The translations under genes were made by a program, and so were the position numbers. A stretch of 39,384 nt of DNA from Ophiobolus disseminans (lineage: Eukaryota > Ascomycota > Dothideomycetes > Pleosporales > Phaeosphaeriaceae), in the NCBI GenBank assembly GCA_010093685.1, contig MU006249.1:285082-324465 (forward strand), written 5' to 3'. Below the pieces are notes generated by a model that worked only from the letters and a program-made list of their open reading frames with translations, ran no database searches and had not been told where the DNA came from. Positions 10,400 through 22,864 of this stretch are shown here, in pieces (the first letter of the stretch is position 1; each line of letters begins with the position of its first letter).

Positions 10400-13300
10400 A
10401 TCGAGATTTTTGTCGCTAGCCCTCGCAGGAGGTTGAGGCGGACGCGCTGTCAACGTGAACTCCTAGAGACTCTCGCGGTGTAGTTGCTCCTGCTTTTTAT
10501 AGAGACGAGCGTCGGTTTTAGTACAACGATCGCTCAGCTCAACAAGGCTAACCTAATCTAGGAAATCTACCTATTTGGTTGCTAGGAGGGCCTTTGTGAA
10601 GCCGTCTGCAATCATTTCTGCTAATTTCACGTATTTGATCTTAATTTTTCCTGAGGATATCTCTTGTCTTAGCTAGTGGTTGTGGATATCCACATGTCGC
10701 AGTTTTGTCTACAGCTTGTACACCTCCTGCGTGACTAGACGTATTGTCTATGTGTTGTCGCATTCGATCGTGATTGCTAATTCTGGTAGCGAGACCTTAA
10801 GCTCGTTAAGGAGGCGCGATATAAATAGAGCCTCCTTTGCTACTTGTGATAGTGCAAGTAGCTCAGCTTTAGTTGTTGAGGTCGTAACAGTGTCTTGTTT
10901 GCTCGCTCTCTAGGCAATTAGTCCGCTAAACAGCTTAATCGCGTAGCCCTGCGAGCTCTTGCGGTCGATTGTGTTGTCTGCAAATGACGCGTCACTCGCT
11001 ATCTGCAGTTTATCGCTGCCTCCGAGTCTTAGTGCTCTCTACCTTGTCTCTGTTAGGTAGAGGAGCACGCGGTTAGCAGCGTTGTGGTGATCCTGACTAG
11101 GGTTCGACAGGAAGCGCGCTAGTCGTGACGTAGCGAATGCGATATCAGGTCTAGTCGTGACTGCAGCAAAGAGAAGCGATCTAATTTTGCGTTGGTACTT
11201 GTTGATTTGCGACGGCGTAGCTAGCACTTCTAAGGGCTATAGCTCAGCTGTCGCTATAGGTGTGTCGTGTCGCATGTCGTGTTAGTTGACTAGACAACTA
11301 ATCTTCTTAGCGTACGCCACCTGCGACAGGTGTATTAGGCGCTGGTCTCTTTTCCTAATAATTTCAACTCCTAGGAACTATTAGAGATCGTCTCCTCTAG
11401 TCAGCGTGTATTTCTCCTTCAGGCGGCTAATAATCTAATCAGCCTCGCCTCTCTGTCGCGCGTTGTATGCGACAATAATGTTATCAACGTAAAAGAAGAT
11501 AATAATGCCGTTCTTGATCATGCAGCAGGGCTCGTGCAGGACGCTGCTAAAACCTATCTCTTTGAGTGTTGACGTAAACTCCTTCTGCTAGAGTAGAGGT
11601 GACACTCGCAGTCCGTAGAGGGCTTTTTGGACCTTTAGGATTGTCCCCGGCTTTTAATACCCTCGCGGCATTCTTATGTATATTTTGCGGTTAATACTCG
11701 CGTGTACAAAAGCGTTTGTGACGTCGTATTGTCTTAGATTAAGGTCGTGTTTAGTAGCAATTGCTATAAGCATCCTAAATAACCGGCTTGCAAGTGTTGC
11801 TGCGTACGTGTCCTAAGAGGTGATATTTCTCTGCTAGTCTCCTCGCACGACTAGGCGTGCCTTGCACTTAACAAAGTTATGCTCTATGTTAAGCTTGTAG
11901 GTGTACACCTACATGCAGTCTAGTATCTGTTGCCCTGTTAGCTTGATTGACTGTGTAGGGACTTCTGACCATAATCGCATCTGCTAATAGCTAGCTAGGT
12001 AATCTTCTTCAGCTTTCTTAAAGAGATCTCCTATAGGATAGTCCTCAAGCTTGCTTCGGCACGTAGGTAGAGGTAGAAGTTAACTCTAATAGAGCTTTAA
12101 GCCTTTCGCGAGCATCCTCATTATCTAAGCCTTGTCTACAACCTTGCCCTTATGTACTCCTACGTTGCCTGCTTAAGTTCCTGCAATAAAGGCTGCTGCC
12201 TATAGAACTGTCTTGGACAACCCGTGTAGTGTCGTATAGTTAGACTCGTAGTCTGTTATTAGCTGCGCAAGTAGTGCTGCGGGTAGCGGTGTATCTAGAG
12301 GTGTCGGATATAAGTCCTGTATATTCTTCCCTTAGTAGAGGCCGCCCTGCTCCTCTGTCTCGTCGCAGCTGCTTGCCGCGTCGATTAGCTTGTCCTCGTA
12401 AAACAAGGCTGTCTCAGGTACGTTGTGAGGAGTAGGCGGCTCTATCGTCTGTACGAGAGTCGCAATCTCCTCTAGCGTTTGGTTTATTAGGTTGCTAGCA
12501 AGGTCCTCTGTCTAGCCGTTGAACACTGTTTGCTCGTCAAAGACGACGTCTCGTGTGCTAATTACCTTCGCGAGTGAGGGAATCTAGATGCGATAGATGT
12601 TCGTGGATCGATATCCTACTAGGTATCTAACCTAGGCTTTTGAGTCTAGTCGCTGCAGTCGGGACTGTCCGCGTTGAGTCGCACTGCTGAGCGCGAAGGC
12701 CTTGCAGCTGTACGCTTTTAGGTGTCTAAGGTTTAGACGTCGCGGCGAGGTGACAACACCGTTGGATAGAGCGGCTCTAGTAAAGAAAGCCTCATACGGC
12801 GTCTTCTATTAGTTCTTGTAATTTAGTGTTCGATTGTATAGGTATACTCCAGCTCGTGTGATCTCTGGCCAGAGCTCCTAGGATAGGTTAGCGTCTAGTC
12901 TCATTGCGCGAGACTTCTCCTTGTTAACGCCTCCTAAGCGTTCAGCGCCTCTATTCTGTGCCTGCGTGTCTGGAGCTAAGGGCTTAACTATCACCCCTCT
13001 AGACGCCAGCCAGCGCTGTACTGCTGGTTTTACCGTCGTGATCTCGTTGTCTGACTCAATAGTCTTCACTCTGATGTTGAAGTGAACTTGCAGGAATGTA
13101 AGGAACGCGTTAAGTAGCCCTATAATTAATAGGGCTGTACGGTTGTTAATGAAGTAGAAGTCCTACTAGTAACCTAAGTAGTCGTCCGTAATCAGCATCT
13201 GGCTCTTCTCTTTTGTAACGCCCTGGACCTCGTATAAGTGGAAGTCTAGAGAGAGTCTCTCGCTAGGGGCGTTGTCGTCGTTAAGGCGCGGGGCGCGACT

Positions 13301-15200
13301 GATCTGTCGTCGCGTTTTTGAGCGCCCGCACGCGTCGCACTGTACTGTTGTAATGCCTTTAATGCGCACCCCTTTAGTTTAGCCTACTAGGTGCTTAATC
13401 GCAGCTAGCCCTAGGTGTCCTAATCGTTTGTGCTAGAGGACTGCTAATAACGTCTTAGCAGAACGTTTTGTGCGCGACGTGGCTGTGTAAGTAGCGTAGG
13501 TCGCGTCGATTAGTTAATACTCAATCACCCACTGTCCGTAGCGCTCTACAAGCTTAGCTATTACTAAGTTGTCAACTCTGCGTAGAGTTGTAGGATCGTT
13601 TCTTGTGTCCCACTAGATCCCTGTTTGTCTAAGTCTACGGAAGGAGACGAGGTTGCAGTGCAGATCTGGGCAGATTGCTATGTCCTGTAGTATCATCCTG
13701 CTGTCACCTGATCGTCCCTTCAGCGTTAGGCTTAGAGATCCGTATCCTTTCACCTATATCTTTGTGTTCCCTGCCCAAATACAGTCTCCGTACGCAGGTA
13801 GGCGGTAATTAGATATCTGTTGCGGATCGTTCGTGATATAGCATGTTAAGCTAGAGTTAAGGATAAAAGAGTGTTTAAGTGGGTATTGTGACGCTGCTAA
13901 GTCGACTAAGGAGGATATAAAGGCGCCGCTGACGCGTGATATTGCGCGACCTTCTAGTTAATTGTTAGTAATCTCAGGAGTTAGTGTGTGCGACTATTTG
14001 ATGCGAGGTTTCTTCGTGACTAGTGTCTGCGTGCGCGACCTGCTCTAACCTCTTAGTACGCCTTAAAACGCAGTATCATGCTCACGTTTGTACTCGATTA
14101 GTCCGAGTAAAGCCTTGTTTAGCTTCTACTAGTCAGGAGCGTTGTCTTGATAGACATAGTAGCAATCCTAAACCTTATAGTGTTGTCTACAGGCTGGGCA
14201 CGTCGTGCCTGCCTAGTTGCCTGCGTCTTAATCTGAAGATCGCTTGCCTTCAGCCTTGTTTAAGCTAGAAGGGTGTTTTGTACGGGCCCTTCCCCGTCGA
14301 GATAGCGCGCTTTCGGCTTAAGAGGCGTCCCTCTTATTGCCCTAAGTAGTTGCACTACTGTCAGCGAGGTATGCGCCCTTACCTGCTGCAAAGGCAGCCT
14401 TGTTCCTCTCTAATCTAAGGGGGTGAGACAGCAGCATATTCTCTCGGAAGCGTTTTATTATCTCCTTTCTTGTTATGCCAGTTAGATTTCGGCTAGTATC
14501 TTGAAAGGTACTAGTCTAAATTAGATTGACTTTGTTCACGGCGTCAAGAAAGTCCTTTGTTATTGCTGAGATATCTGTCAGCTCAGCAACCTAATAGGTC
14601 TCTGCCTCAGTCGCTGCTTGATTGTATTCTGCTAGCTATATTTCCTAACTTATCGCAGTTCTTATAGGTTTAAGGGACGCGAGGTATCGTTCGCGCGCTC
14701 GCTCCTTTTCTGCTCTGTTGTCTACGCCAACAGTCTATTTGAGGTTAGCTACCTACTTACAGAGAGTTCGATTGGGCAGACAGCAGGTGCGTAATAGATA
14801 GGGCGATATTATTAACTGTATAAACGTAACTATCTGCACTAGTGCTGCTCTCTTCTTCTCGTATCAACGCAGGCGATTCTTGTATTAGTCTAAGAGCATC
14901 TTGTATTGCTCTACATCCTCCTTATATTCTTGCTGAGCTGGTATTGCAAGGTCGGACAGCCTCGCTAGAGTTCGATTGCCGCGCGACAGCGTGTACGTTG
15001 ATACGTCAGGTATTGTAGGCTCTAGAGGCTCTGTTAGCAGTACTTGCGTCTCTACTAGGTCTATTGCGCCCTAGATCTCAAGGGCTGCAGCTCGCGTCTG
15101 CAGCTAGATTATCTAGGTAGTATAGTTTGTAGTGTCGCGCAGCACAGTAAGAGCATCGCGCGATAGACTGTGTGTTATGTTGTAAAATGTCGGTAGATAG
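10400..15200 (-). pseudogene. Copia family B gag-pol polyprotein relic
   Basis: Domains in minus-strand order: a Gag region with a zinc knuckle CPACRQHYKV.DC (14161-14200); a pre-integrase zinc region VQCDACGRSKTRRQISRAP (about 13280-13345); the integrase core including ITDDYLGY (13166-13200) and the block with QNRGAERLGG (12878-13069); reverse transcriptase with YVDNIIVAY (about 11465-11500) and KYQRKIRSLLFAAVTTRPDIAF (split here as KYQRKIRSLLFAAV and TTRPDIAF, 11130-11210); and RNase H with KSSQGYAIKLFSGLIA and TTSTTKAELLALS (about 10850-10960). Most stops are TAG at expected Gln/Trp. The RT box reads YVDN rather than YVDD. Confidence 0.88.
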
Positions 15201-15218
15201 GACAGTGAGACTCTTAAT

Positions 15219-15452
15219 TGTTAGATTTACAGTAGTCTTTGATGTAGATAATAGAATCGTGGAAATTGATTATTGATTGATGTTGTTCTTGCCCTGGCTT
15301 TAAGCTGTTCCTGCCAAGCCTAGCACACGCTAGTGCCCCTGTAGGCTAACTAGAACGTTCTAGGTCTTACCTAGGACCCTCTGATTGACTAGGTCTTCTA
15401 GAGTTCTAGTATCTAATATGTAGCAAGCCTTAGGTCGATCTGCTATCTAACA
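15219..15452 (-). repeat. 5' LTR of copia family B
   Basis: Partner of 10098-10331, 234 bp, with TGTTAG...CTAACA ends. It differs from the other LTR at ten positions. Nine are CpA-to-TpA changes (either strand), all on this copy, and one is a G/T transversion. Confidence 0.95.
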
Positions 15453-15990
15453 CATGTATTATAGAACTAGTACTTAAGACCTTTATCTTAGGGTAACTAT
15501 CTAAGATAGAAACTAACGCATTAGACTTAGCTATAGGAGTAGTCTAGCTACAGAAATATAATAGAAAATAGCACCTAGTAGCCTACTTTTCAAAGAAATT
15601 TAGCGGCTCTAAAGAACGATATAATGTGCACGACAAAGAACTACTTACTATAGTAGATACACTTAAGTATTAGAGAATTTACGCGGAAAGTAGTTTAGAA
15701 CTCGACATCTAAATAGACTATAAGAACTTAACCTACTTCCTTATAATAAAGGCACTTAATTAAAGGTAAGTTAGATAGTAGGAAGAAGTTAGTAGACTAA
15801 AATTCATAATTATCAACGATATCGTCCTAGTAGGTACTTTAGATACTCCTATTAAAGCATAGGAAGAAGTTATAATACCCCTATTAATACTAAGTAGCAT
15901 TAAGACTACTACGCTAAAGTAGGTAGCTCTTATCCTATCCTTCTTTACTAGCCTTATCTCCCTCTCGCGTCTTACATTATTAGATATTTA
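15453..15990 (+). mobile_element. Ty3/gypsy RNase H fragment, heavily RIP-decayed
   Basis: The plus strand reads ETNALDLAIGVVL (15509-15547), then VAYFSKKFSGSKERYNVHDK and ELLTIVDTLKY (about 15577-15665). This is the RNase H segment that follows reverse transcriptase in Ty3/gypsy elements (normally ETDASDFAIGAVL and RYNVHDKELLAIV). The catalytic aspartate position reads asparagine and stops are frequent. No LTR is seen. The fragment is bounded on the left by the family B LTR, and it merges on the right into copia sequence near 16000 without a clear boundary. Confidence 0.75.
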
Positions 15991-15999
15991 CTTTAATTC

Positions 16000-17707
16000 T
16001 AGTTAAAACGTACTCTACTATAGAGGAATACCTTGCGAAGATATTATAGAACTTACTTAACTAGGAGGCTATTAGCTAGTTATATATTGCTCTTAATCTA
16101 TAGTACAGCTACTACTATAGTATATAGCTTTTATAGCTAATTAATATAGGCTATAACATTCTATATTACTACTAAAGCCTTAATTACTTATAAAGCCTTA
16201 ACTATATATCTTACTAGGATATATAGGCAGTAACGCTATTAAATGCCTATTAAGTTACGTTAGAGGAATACTACTAGTAACTAGTTCTACTCCAGCTATA
16301 ATTAACTGCAAAGAATACCTATAGAATAAGGTATATTAAATTATCTTACGGCGTATTAGATATAAGCTTAGCGTATCTCGTCCTTTTAAAACTATAGCGA
16401 TTAATCTTATACAGCTTAACGTTACTAGCTATAATAGATATTAATACGTTTTCTACGCTTTTAATCTATACATAAAGGTTAATTTCGTGTATACAATCGC
16501 AAAGCGCGATAAAGCAACGCTTCTTAACGTCCTTACTTACCTTAATTAATTACTTAAACGCGAATTTAACGCTACTATTACATTTCTAATTGCTAATAAT
16601 AAGAAAGGCTATAGTTTTACTAAAAACTTAGGGCAAGCGTACTATTATAGAAAAGGTATTTAACTCTAAATTAGAGCACTATATACTAAGGAATAGAATA
16701 GATCTACTAAACGTTTAGGCAAGAACTTAATTACATAAAGCTAATCTATAAGTATTATATTAAATCTATCTCTATAGCTTGCTCCTAAGATATACATCGC
16801 CGCAGCCTACCTACTTAATTATATACCTATATAAATAATTAGTTACAAAACTCTATTTAAAATAGCCTACTTGAAGCAGCCCTTAATTACTTACCAACGA
16901 GTATATAGCTACTGCGTATACGCACTCTATTAATAGATACTATAAGGTAATAAACTATCTCTATACGCACTTATTAGATACCTTATTAGCTACGACTCCT
17001 TAAATATCTATTAAGTTTAGCTACTAAATGCGATAAGCAGAGCACATTAAGGTAAGGTAATTTAGATACAAGATATTATATTTAAGGAGGATCTCTTCTA
17101 CTAGCACAAAGACGAATCTAATCTACTCCTATAAGGTAAAGAGCTTAAAGCAATTACGTACATACTTTATATACTAGCTTTATAAGATTCTAAGGACTCT
17201 TTAGAAGATAAGTATAGTAGTATATTAGAACTTAATTAGATAGAATCTAGCTTGCCTTTAGATAATTACTTAAAGCCTTATAATTAGTTTAATAGCAATC
17301 CTCTCTTACTAATACTAGCCTCTATAATCTCTCCTAATCTAGATCCTTAATTACCTACTTAAGCCTTATTATCTACTCTTAGACGCAGCCCTATACTAGA
17401 CTTCTAGCCCTCTACTTAAATATTAAGAAAGCAGAAGCAATGCAGCTTACTTAACTTAAATACTATATAAAATTGCGAGGTTATTAATAGCAACCTACGC
17501 GACACGTATATCCTTCCTAAAGGATTAATATAAAGCTAAAAGCCCTCTTGCAAAAGTAGTAGCTTCTTTATTAATAAATACTAGTTAATATTTATAGCTA
17601 CGTCTACTATAGCACTAAAGACGCAGTTCTATTACTTAAATCTACTACCTAAACCTCAATTTTACTAGGATATAATAAAGCTACTAGCTCTACACTAACA
17701 AGGCTTT
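16000..17707 (+). mobile_element. Copia family C, 5' segment (integrase region), interrupted
   Basis: A very AT-rich copia relic. Readable blocks are a pre-integrase/integrase entry (INCKEYL and SRPFKTIAINLIQLN, about 16305-16425), NKKGYSF (near 16600), AAYLLNYTPI and YKTLFKIAYLKQP (about 16800-16885), YLISYDSLNIY (about 16980-17015) and QDIIFKEDLFY (about 17065-17100). These correspond to the conserved end of the copia integrase and its spacer. The segment stops at 17707, where a family A element is inserted, and resumes at 22865 with reverse transcriptase. Confidence 0.75.
17703..17707. repeat. Target-site duplication GCTTT, left
   Basis: GCTTT directly precedes the LTR start at 17708 and recurs at 22865-22869 directly after the other LTR. 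Five bases is the usual copia duplication size. Confidence 0.85.
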
Positions 17708-17890
17708 TGTCAGATTTGATAAGGTATTGAGACCTAATAATAGATAAGATGAATTGATAATGTTGTATTCTCGGTCAAGTGCGGAGTTTAACTAGGTGTC
17801 AGATCTAGTACTAGTGTGCTAAGGCGCTTGTGCCGGCCCCTCCTGTTTCTTTCAGTGTTAGTAGCCTCACAGCACCCCTGATATCTAACA
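17708..17890 (-). repeat. 3' LTR of nested copia family A element
   Basis: A 183-bp repeat with TGTCAG...CTAACA ends, paired with 22682-22864. It differs from its partner at seven positions, all of the CpA/TpA type (five mutated here, two in the partner). The polypurine tract appears inverted at 17891 (caccctcttagcttag). Confidence 0.95.
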
Positions 17891-17899
17891 CACCCTCTT

Positions 17900-20800
17900 A
17901 GCTTAGATGTATTTGCAAGCTAGTAACCTTAGGTGATAATAAGGTCCTTAAGTTTTGCTTGAAGTTCTTCTAATTGTGCCTCCTTAGTCACCTTGTNNNN
18001 NNNNNNNNNNNNNNNNNNNNNNNNNNNNNNNNNNNNNNNNNNNNNNNNNNNNNNNNNNNNNNNNNNNNNNNNNNNNNNNNNNNNNNNNNNNNNNNNNNNN
18101 NNNNNNNNNNNNNNNNNNNNNNNNNNNNNNNNNNNNNNNNNNNNNNNNNNNNNNNNNNNNNNNNNNNNNNNNNNNNNNNNNNNNNNNNNNNNNNNNNNNN
18201 NNNNNNNNNNNNNNNNNNNNNATGTAAAGAGGGCTTCCTTAGCTACTTAGGATAGAGCTAGGAGTTCTGCCTTAGTGGTGGATGTGGTGACAGTGTCTTG
18301 CTTGCTAGCTCTCTAGGCAATAAGGCTATTGAAGAGCTTAATTGCATAGCCTTAAGAGCTTTTTCTATCTTGTGTGTTGTCTGCAAATGATGCATCACTA
18401 GCTACTTAAAGGGTGTCTTCTCCTCTAAGCTAAAGTGCTAGCCACCTTGTGTCTGATAGGTATAGAAGGACGCGGTCTGCGGCATCGTGATGCTCTTAGG
18501 ATAGGTTTAAGAGGAAGCGTGCTAAGCGTGAGGTAGCAAAAGCAATGTCTAGTCTAGTAGTGACTGCAGCAAAGAGTAGTGACCTAATTTTGCGTTAGTA
18601 TCTGTTGATCTCAGCAGGTGTTAACAGTGAGTTTAAGAGCTTGAGTTCAATAGAACTTATAGGTGTATTATAGCGTAGCTTATGCTTATCTACTAGCCTG
18701 TAGATTTTGTCTACATATGCAGCTTGTGAGAGATAGATAAGTTCTTCCTTCCTGTCTCTTATCACCTTAACTCCTAGGAACTATTAGAGATCTTCTTCTC
18801 TAGTCATAGTATACTTGTCCTGTAGGAGTTTAACTGCTTATTGTGCTTTCTTAGCCTTGTGTTTGGTATAGGCTAGGATGATGTTATCTACATAAAAGAA
18901 GATAATAATGCTGTCCTTAATTATGCAGCAAGGCTCGTAAGGGATGCGTGTAAAGCTAAGGTCTTTAAGAGTTGTTGTAAACTCCTTCTACTAGAGCACA
19001 GGTAAGATGCGCAATCCATACAAGGCCTTTTGGACCTTGAGGATAATACCTGTCTTCTAGTATCCTTTAGGCATCCTTATGTAGATTTCCCTGTCTATAG
19101 TGGTATAAACAAATGCGTTTGTAATGTTATATTGCTTGAGTTCTAGGTTGTGCTTAGCTGCAATTGCTATAAGCATGCGAAATAATCTGCTAGCTAGGGT
19201 AGCTGCATAGGTGTCTTAGGAAGAGATCTGTCTCTGTTGGTCTCCTCTAACTACAAGGCGTGCCTTGCACTTAAGGAATTAATAATCCTTGTTAAACTTA
19301 TAGGTGTATACCCACATACAGTCTAGGACCTAGTGACCTGTTAGTCTAATTAAGGCATAGAATACTTCTCTCTATAATTCTATTTTTTGATAGCTTGCCA
19401 AATGGTTGCGTTCTGCTTCTTTAAACAGCTCTCCTATTAGATGTTCTTTAAGCTTAGTCTTATAAGTTAGTAGAGGTAGGAGCTAACTGCGGTGTAGCTT
19501 AATGCCTAAGGCAAGTAGCCTCTTTACCTTAGCCTTGTCAACCACTTCTCCTTTATGTTAGCTAACACATCTAGCCTAAGTTCCTACTATAAAGGCAGCT
19601 GCCTATAGGACAGTCTTGGATAAGCATGACTGCGTTAATCCTGTTGCCTTGTTTAGGGTCAACAATGTAGCTAGCAATGCAGCTAGTAGTAGTAGTGATA
19701 GTAGAGGTGTTAGGTATTTGCCTATAATCTTTCTCCCTATAATCTTCCTCCCTTAGTAATAGCTAGGTGGATTAGTCTCTTCTTAAGCTGTTAAGTCTTT
19801 AGTGGTGTCATCCTCAAAGAATGATTTAACCTCTAGATTAGTTAGTAGTGTTAGAAGCTCTATAGTCTTAACATAAGTTGCAATCTCTTCTAGTGTGCTG
19901 TGCATAAGGTTGTCTATTAGGTCCTTAGTCTTGCTATTAAATATTAAGTGCTTATCAAACACAACGTCGCGTGTGCTAATAACCTTAGCTATAGATAGTA
20001 TCTAGATGCGATAGATGTTGGATGATTTGTATCCAACTAGGTAGCCAACCTAAGCCTTTAGGTCTAGGCGTTAGAGGCGTGATTTCCCTCTATGAGTATC
20101 ATCAGTTATTACAAAGAACTTGCATCTATATGCTTTAAGATAAGTAAGGTTTAGTTTGCGGAGTTTGGTAACAATTCTATTAGAGAAAGCAATCCTTGTA
20201 AAGAAGGTCTTATATAGTGTCTTCTAGTTGTTAGTGTAATTTAGCGTTCTGTTGTAGAGGTAAACTGCTGCTCTAGTGATTTTAGGCTACAGTTCCTAGG
20301 AGAGGTTGGCATCCAATCTTATAGCGCGTGCCTTCTCCTTGTTTACACCCCCTGAGCGTTCAGCACCTCTATTCTAGGCTTAAGTATTAGAAGCTGAAGG
20401 CTCAATAATGATCCCTTTAGAGTTGAGCTAGCGCTAAACTTGTGGTTTGACAGTGGTGATCTCATTATCTGCTTTAATAATCTTAATAGTGATGTTGAAA
20501 TAGATCCTAAGAAAGGTAAAGAAGATCCTAAGTTTATTGATAATAGAGTTAGCAGTTCTGTTGTCCGTGAAGTACATGTCCCACTAGAGTCTAGAGAACC
20601 TGCAGGTAATAAGCATTTGACTCTTTTCCTTAGTAATGCTCTGCTCCTTATAGGAGTGGAAGTCAATAGCTAGTCTTTCTTCTAGTCCTAGGTCATTGTT
20701 GCGTAGTGTGCGGCGTATTTAGCGCTTAGCTTTGGCTTTGCTATATAAGTTGCACTCAACTGTAGTGATGCCTTTAATGCGCACCCTCTTAGCTTGCTAA

Positions 20801-22660
20801 ACAAGGTGCTCAATAGCTGCTAGGCTAGGATAGCCTAAGCGCTTGTGCTAGGTGATAGCTAAGGACCTTTATAATACTCTTAGTGTTCTTGAATTTGTGT
20901 AGAAGGCTAAGTTGATAGTTAAGTGGTGTTCCAACACCTATTAGCCATGAAGCTTAGTGAGCCTTCCTAGGATAGATCTATCTAGTCTCCTGAGTGTAGT
21001 GGGTTCATGCTTAGTTTCCTACTATATGCCTAGCTGCCTAAGGAGGCGGAATAATACTAGGTTGCATAGGATGTCTGGACAGATAGCAACATCATGAAGG
21101 ATAAGCTTAGTTGTTCTGCCCTGACTAGTTAGAGATAGGTCTAGTGAACTATACCCTGTGATCTAGAGTTAGGAGTTGCCTACCTATATAAAGTCGCTAG
21201 TTGTACATAGTCTGTTGTCATAGGTGCGCTCTGGGTTGTTGGTGATGTAGCAGGTTGAGCCTAAGTCTAGAATAAAGGAGTGTTTCAAAGGGTAACCTTG
21301 ATTGCCACTGACTTAGAATAAGGCCTTAGTAATTGCGGTGATTTACCGGCCTTCTAGTTATTGTTGATTGTCATCAGAGACATCCTAGATAATTGCTGTC
21401 TAGGAGTCTGATCTCTTGATGTATGGAGTTTGAGACTTTAATCTGCTCTTGCTTCTTAATGCTCCTTAAAGGACAGTGTCGTGCTTGCGCTTGTATTCTA
21501 CAAGAGTGCGCATAGTGGAGTTTAGCTTCTACTATTCAGGTGCTTGGTTATCATTAATATACTAGCAATCTTTGATGTCATGGACTTAGTCACATGCTAG
21601 GCACTTCTTACCTAAAGATACCTTATTACTAGCAGGTCTTTTGCTAGACTAAGAGGAGAATTAATTGCTCTTCCTCTTTCTACTAGGGTTTCTTTCCCTG
21701 TATTTGGATAGCGCGCTGTTTTCCATAGCTTTAGAAGCGTCCTTCTAGCTATCCTAGGTGGTTGCACCACTATTAGCGAGAAATAAGGAGTTATTAGCTA
21801 CAGCAATAAATGCCTGCTTTTTATTCACTGGTTTCAGCAGATAATTCAGGCTTATGTATTCCTAGAAGCGTTTTATTATCTCCTTTCTTGTTATAAGAGG
21901 ATTAAACCTTCTAGTATCTTAGAAGGTTGCAGCCCACATAGGTGCTGCCTTGTTTACAGCCTACAGGAAGTCTTTAGTAATATTGTCAATATTATGTACC
22001 TCAGACACTCTATGCACTGTTGCATCTAATAATGCTTTATTATATTCTACTAGCTATGTATCCTAATTGTGTGTATTGCGCATAGGCTTAAGGGCGGTGT
22101 AGTAGCGTTCGCGTGTGCGTTCCTTTTTAAGGCGATCATCAACCCTAGCAGTGAGCTTAAGGTTGGAAAGCCACTAGCGTAGTAACTGTTCTAGTAGGCA
22201 GCATGTGCGTTGGAGATAGGGCGCAACTGTTGATTGGATTAGCTAGGTGACATGCTGAATACTCTTCTGTTGAGTATTATATTAGTGGAGATTAAGCTTG
22301 TATCTCTTAGTAAGGGTCTTGTAGTAGTCTATATCCTCCTTGTAGGCTTTCTAGCCTTGGATTGATAGCATAGATAGGCGTGTTGCCTCCTGGATTCCAG
22401 CTGCAGCGCTGTACTAGGATAGTTTAGGCAGGTCTAGCATGACTGGCTTGATTAGGAATAGGACTAGTCCTTCTTCCTTTACATTGTCCTAGATGTTGTA
22501 GGCAGCGCAGCGCGCTTTGACTTGAGTAAGCCAAGTAGTCTAGTTATACTAGTTGCTAAGGATAACAGTTGCATCGCGTAGATTAATAAGCGACATAGTG
22601 TAGTTGTTGAATAGCTTTTGTTAGGTAGCCTTAGTGGGTAGCCTTAGTAGTAGCTTTGGT
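17900..22660 (-). pseudogene. Copia family A gag-pol polyprotein relic
   Basis: Minus-strand order: a Gag zinc knuckle KKCLACD.VHDIKDC (21561-21610), the integrase zinc and core region (about 20000-21350, parallel to family B), reverse transcriptase with the YVDNII box at 18881-18900, and RNase H near 18222-18460 (KASKQDTVTTSTTKAELLA). The last RNase H part falls in the N gap. Layout and many words match family B (10400-15200), so the two families share a recent ancestor. In-frame TAG stops are frequent and the copy is inactive. Confidence 0.85.
17997..18221. other. Assembly gap (225 N)
   Basis: A run of 225 undetermined bases inside the family A element, near the RNase H end. Frames that appear to cross it are artefacts. 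Confidence 1.
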
Positions 22661-22681
22661 AAAGGCAGTGAGACTCTTAAT

Positions 22682-22864
22682 TGTTAGATTTGATAAGGTA
22701 TTGAGACCTAATGATAGATAAGATGAATTGATGATGTTGTATTCTCGGTCAAGTGCGGAGTTTGACTAGGTGTCAGATCTAGTACTAGTGTGCCAAGGCG
22801 CTTGTGCCGGCCCCTCCTGTTTCTTTTAGTGTTAGTAGCCTCACAGCACCCCTGATATCTGACA
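22682..22864 (-). repeat. 5' LTR of nested copia family A element
   Basis: A 183-bp repeat with TGTTAG...CTGACA ends, partner of 17708-17890. GCTTT (22865-22869) follows as the right target-site duplication. Confidence 0.95.

Larger units (their letters stand above)
10098..15452 (-). mobile_element. Complete Ty1/copia element, family B
   Basis: A 5355-bp element with matching 234-bp LTRs, internal region 10332-15218, all on the minus strand. A candidate primer-binding region (cagtgagactcttaat) lies beside the 5' LTR at 15203-15218, and a polypurine tract beside the 3' LTR. No flanking 5-bp duplication is visible (GTAGT on the left, CATGT on the right), so the ends may have been exchanged by recombination or mutated. 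The polyprotein is broken by many TAG stops, so the copy is inactive. Confidence 0.92.
17708..22864 (-). mobile_element. Complete Ty1/copia family A element nested in copia C
   Basis: A 5157-bp element with 183-bp LTRs and a 5-bp target-site duplication (GCTTT), minus strand, inserted in the older copia C relic. The internal region 17891-22681 has a candidate primer-binding region beside the 5' LTR (cagtgagactcttaat, 22666-22681). An assembly gap of Ns (17997-18221) lies in the 3' part. It belongs to the same family as the element at 1-1614 and the solo LTR at 37965-38160. Confidence 0.95.

Noticed and set aside
17974..18255. Frames running through the N gap
   Set aside because: They exist only because Ns were translated; no real sequence supports them.
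20343..20673. Overlapping 77- and 107-codon frames as genes
   Set aside because: They lie within the copia A integrase region and are by-products of it, with no motif of their own.
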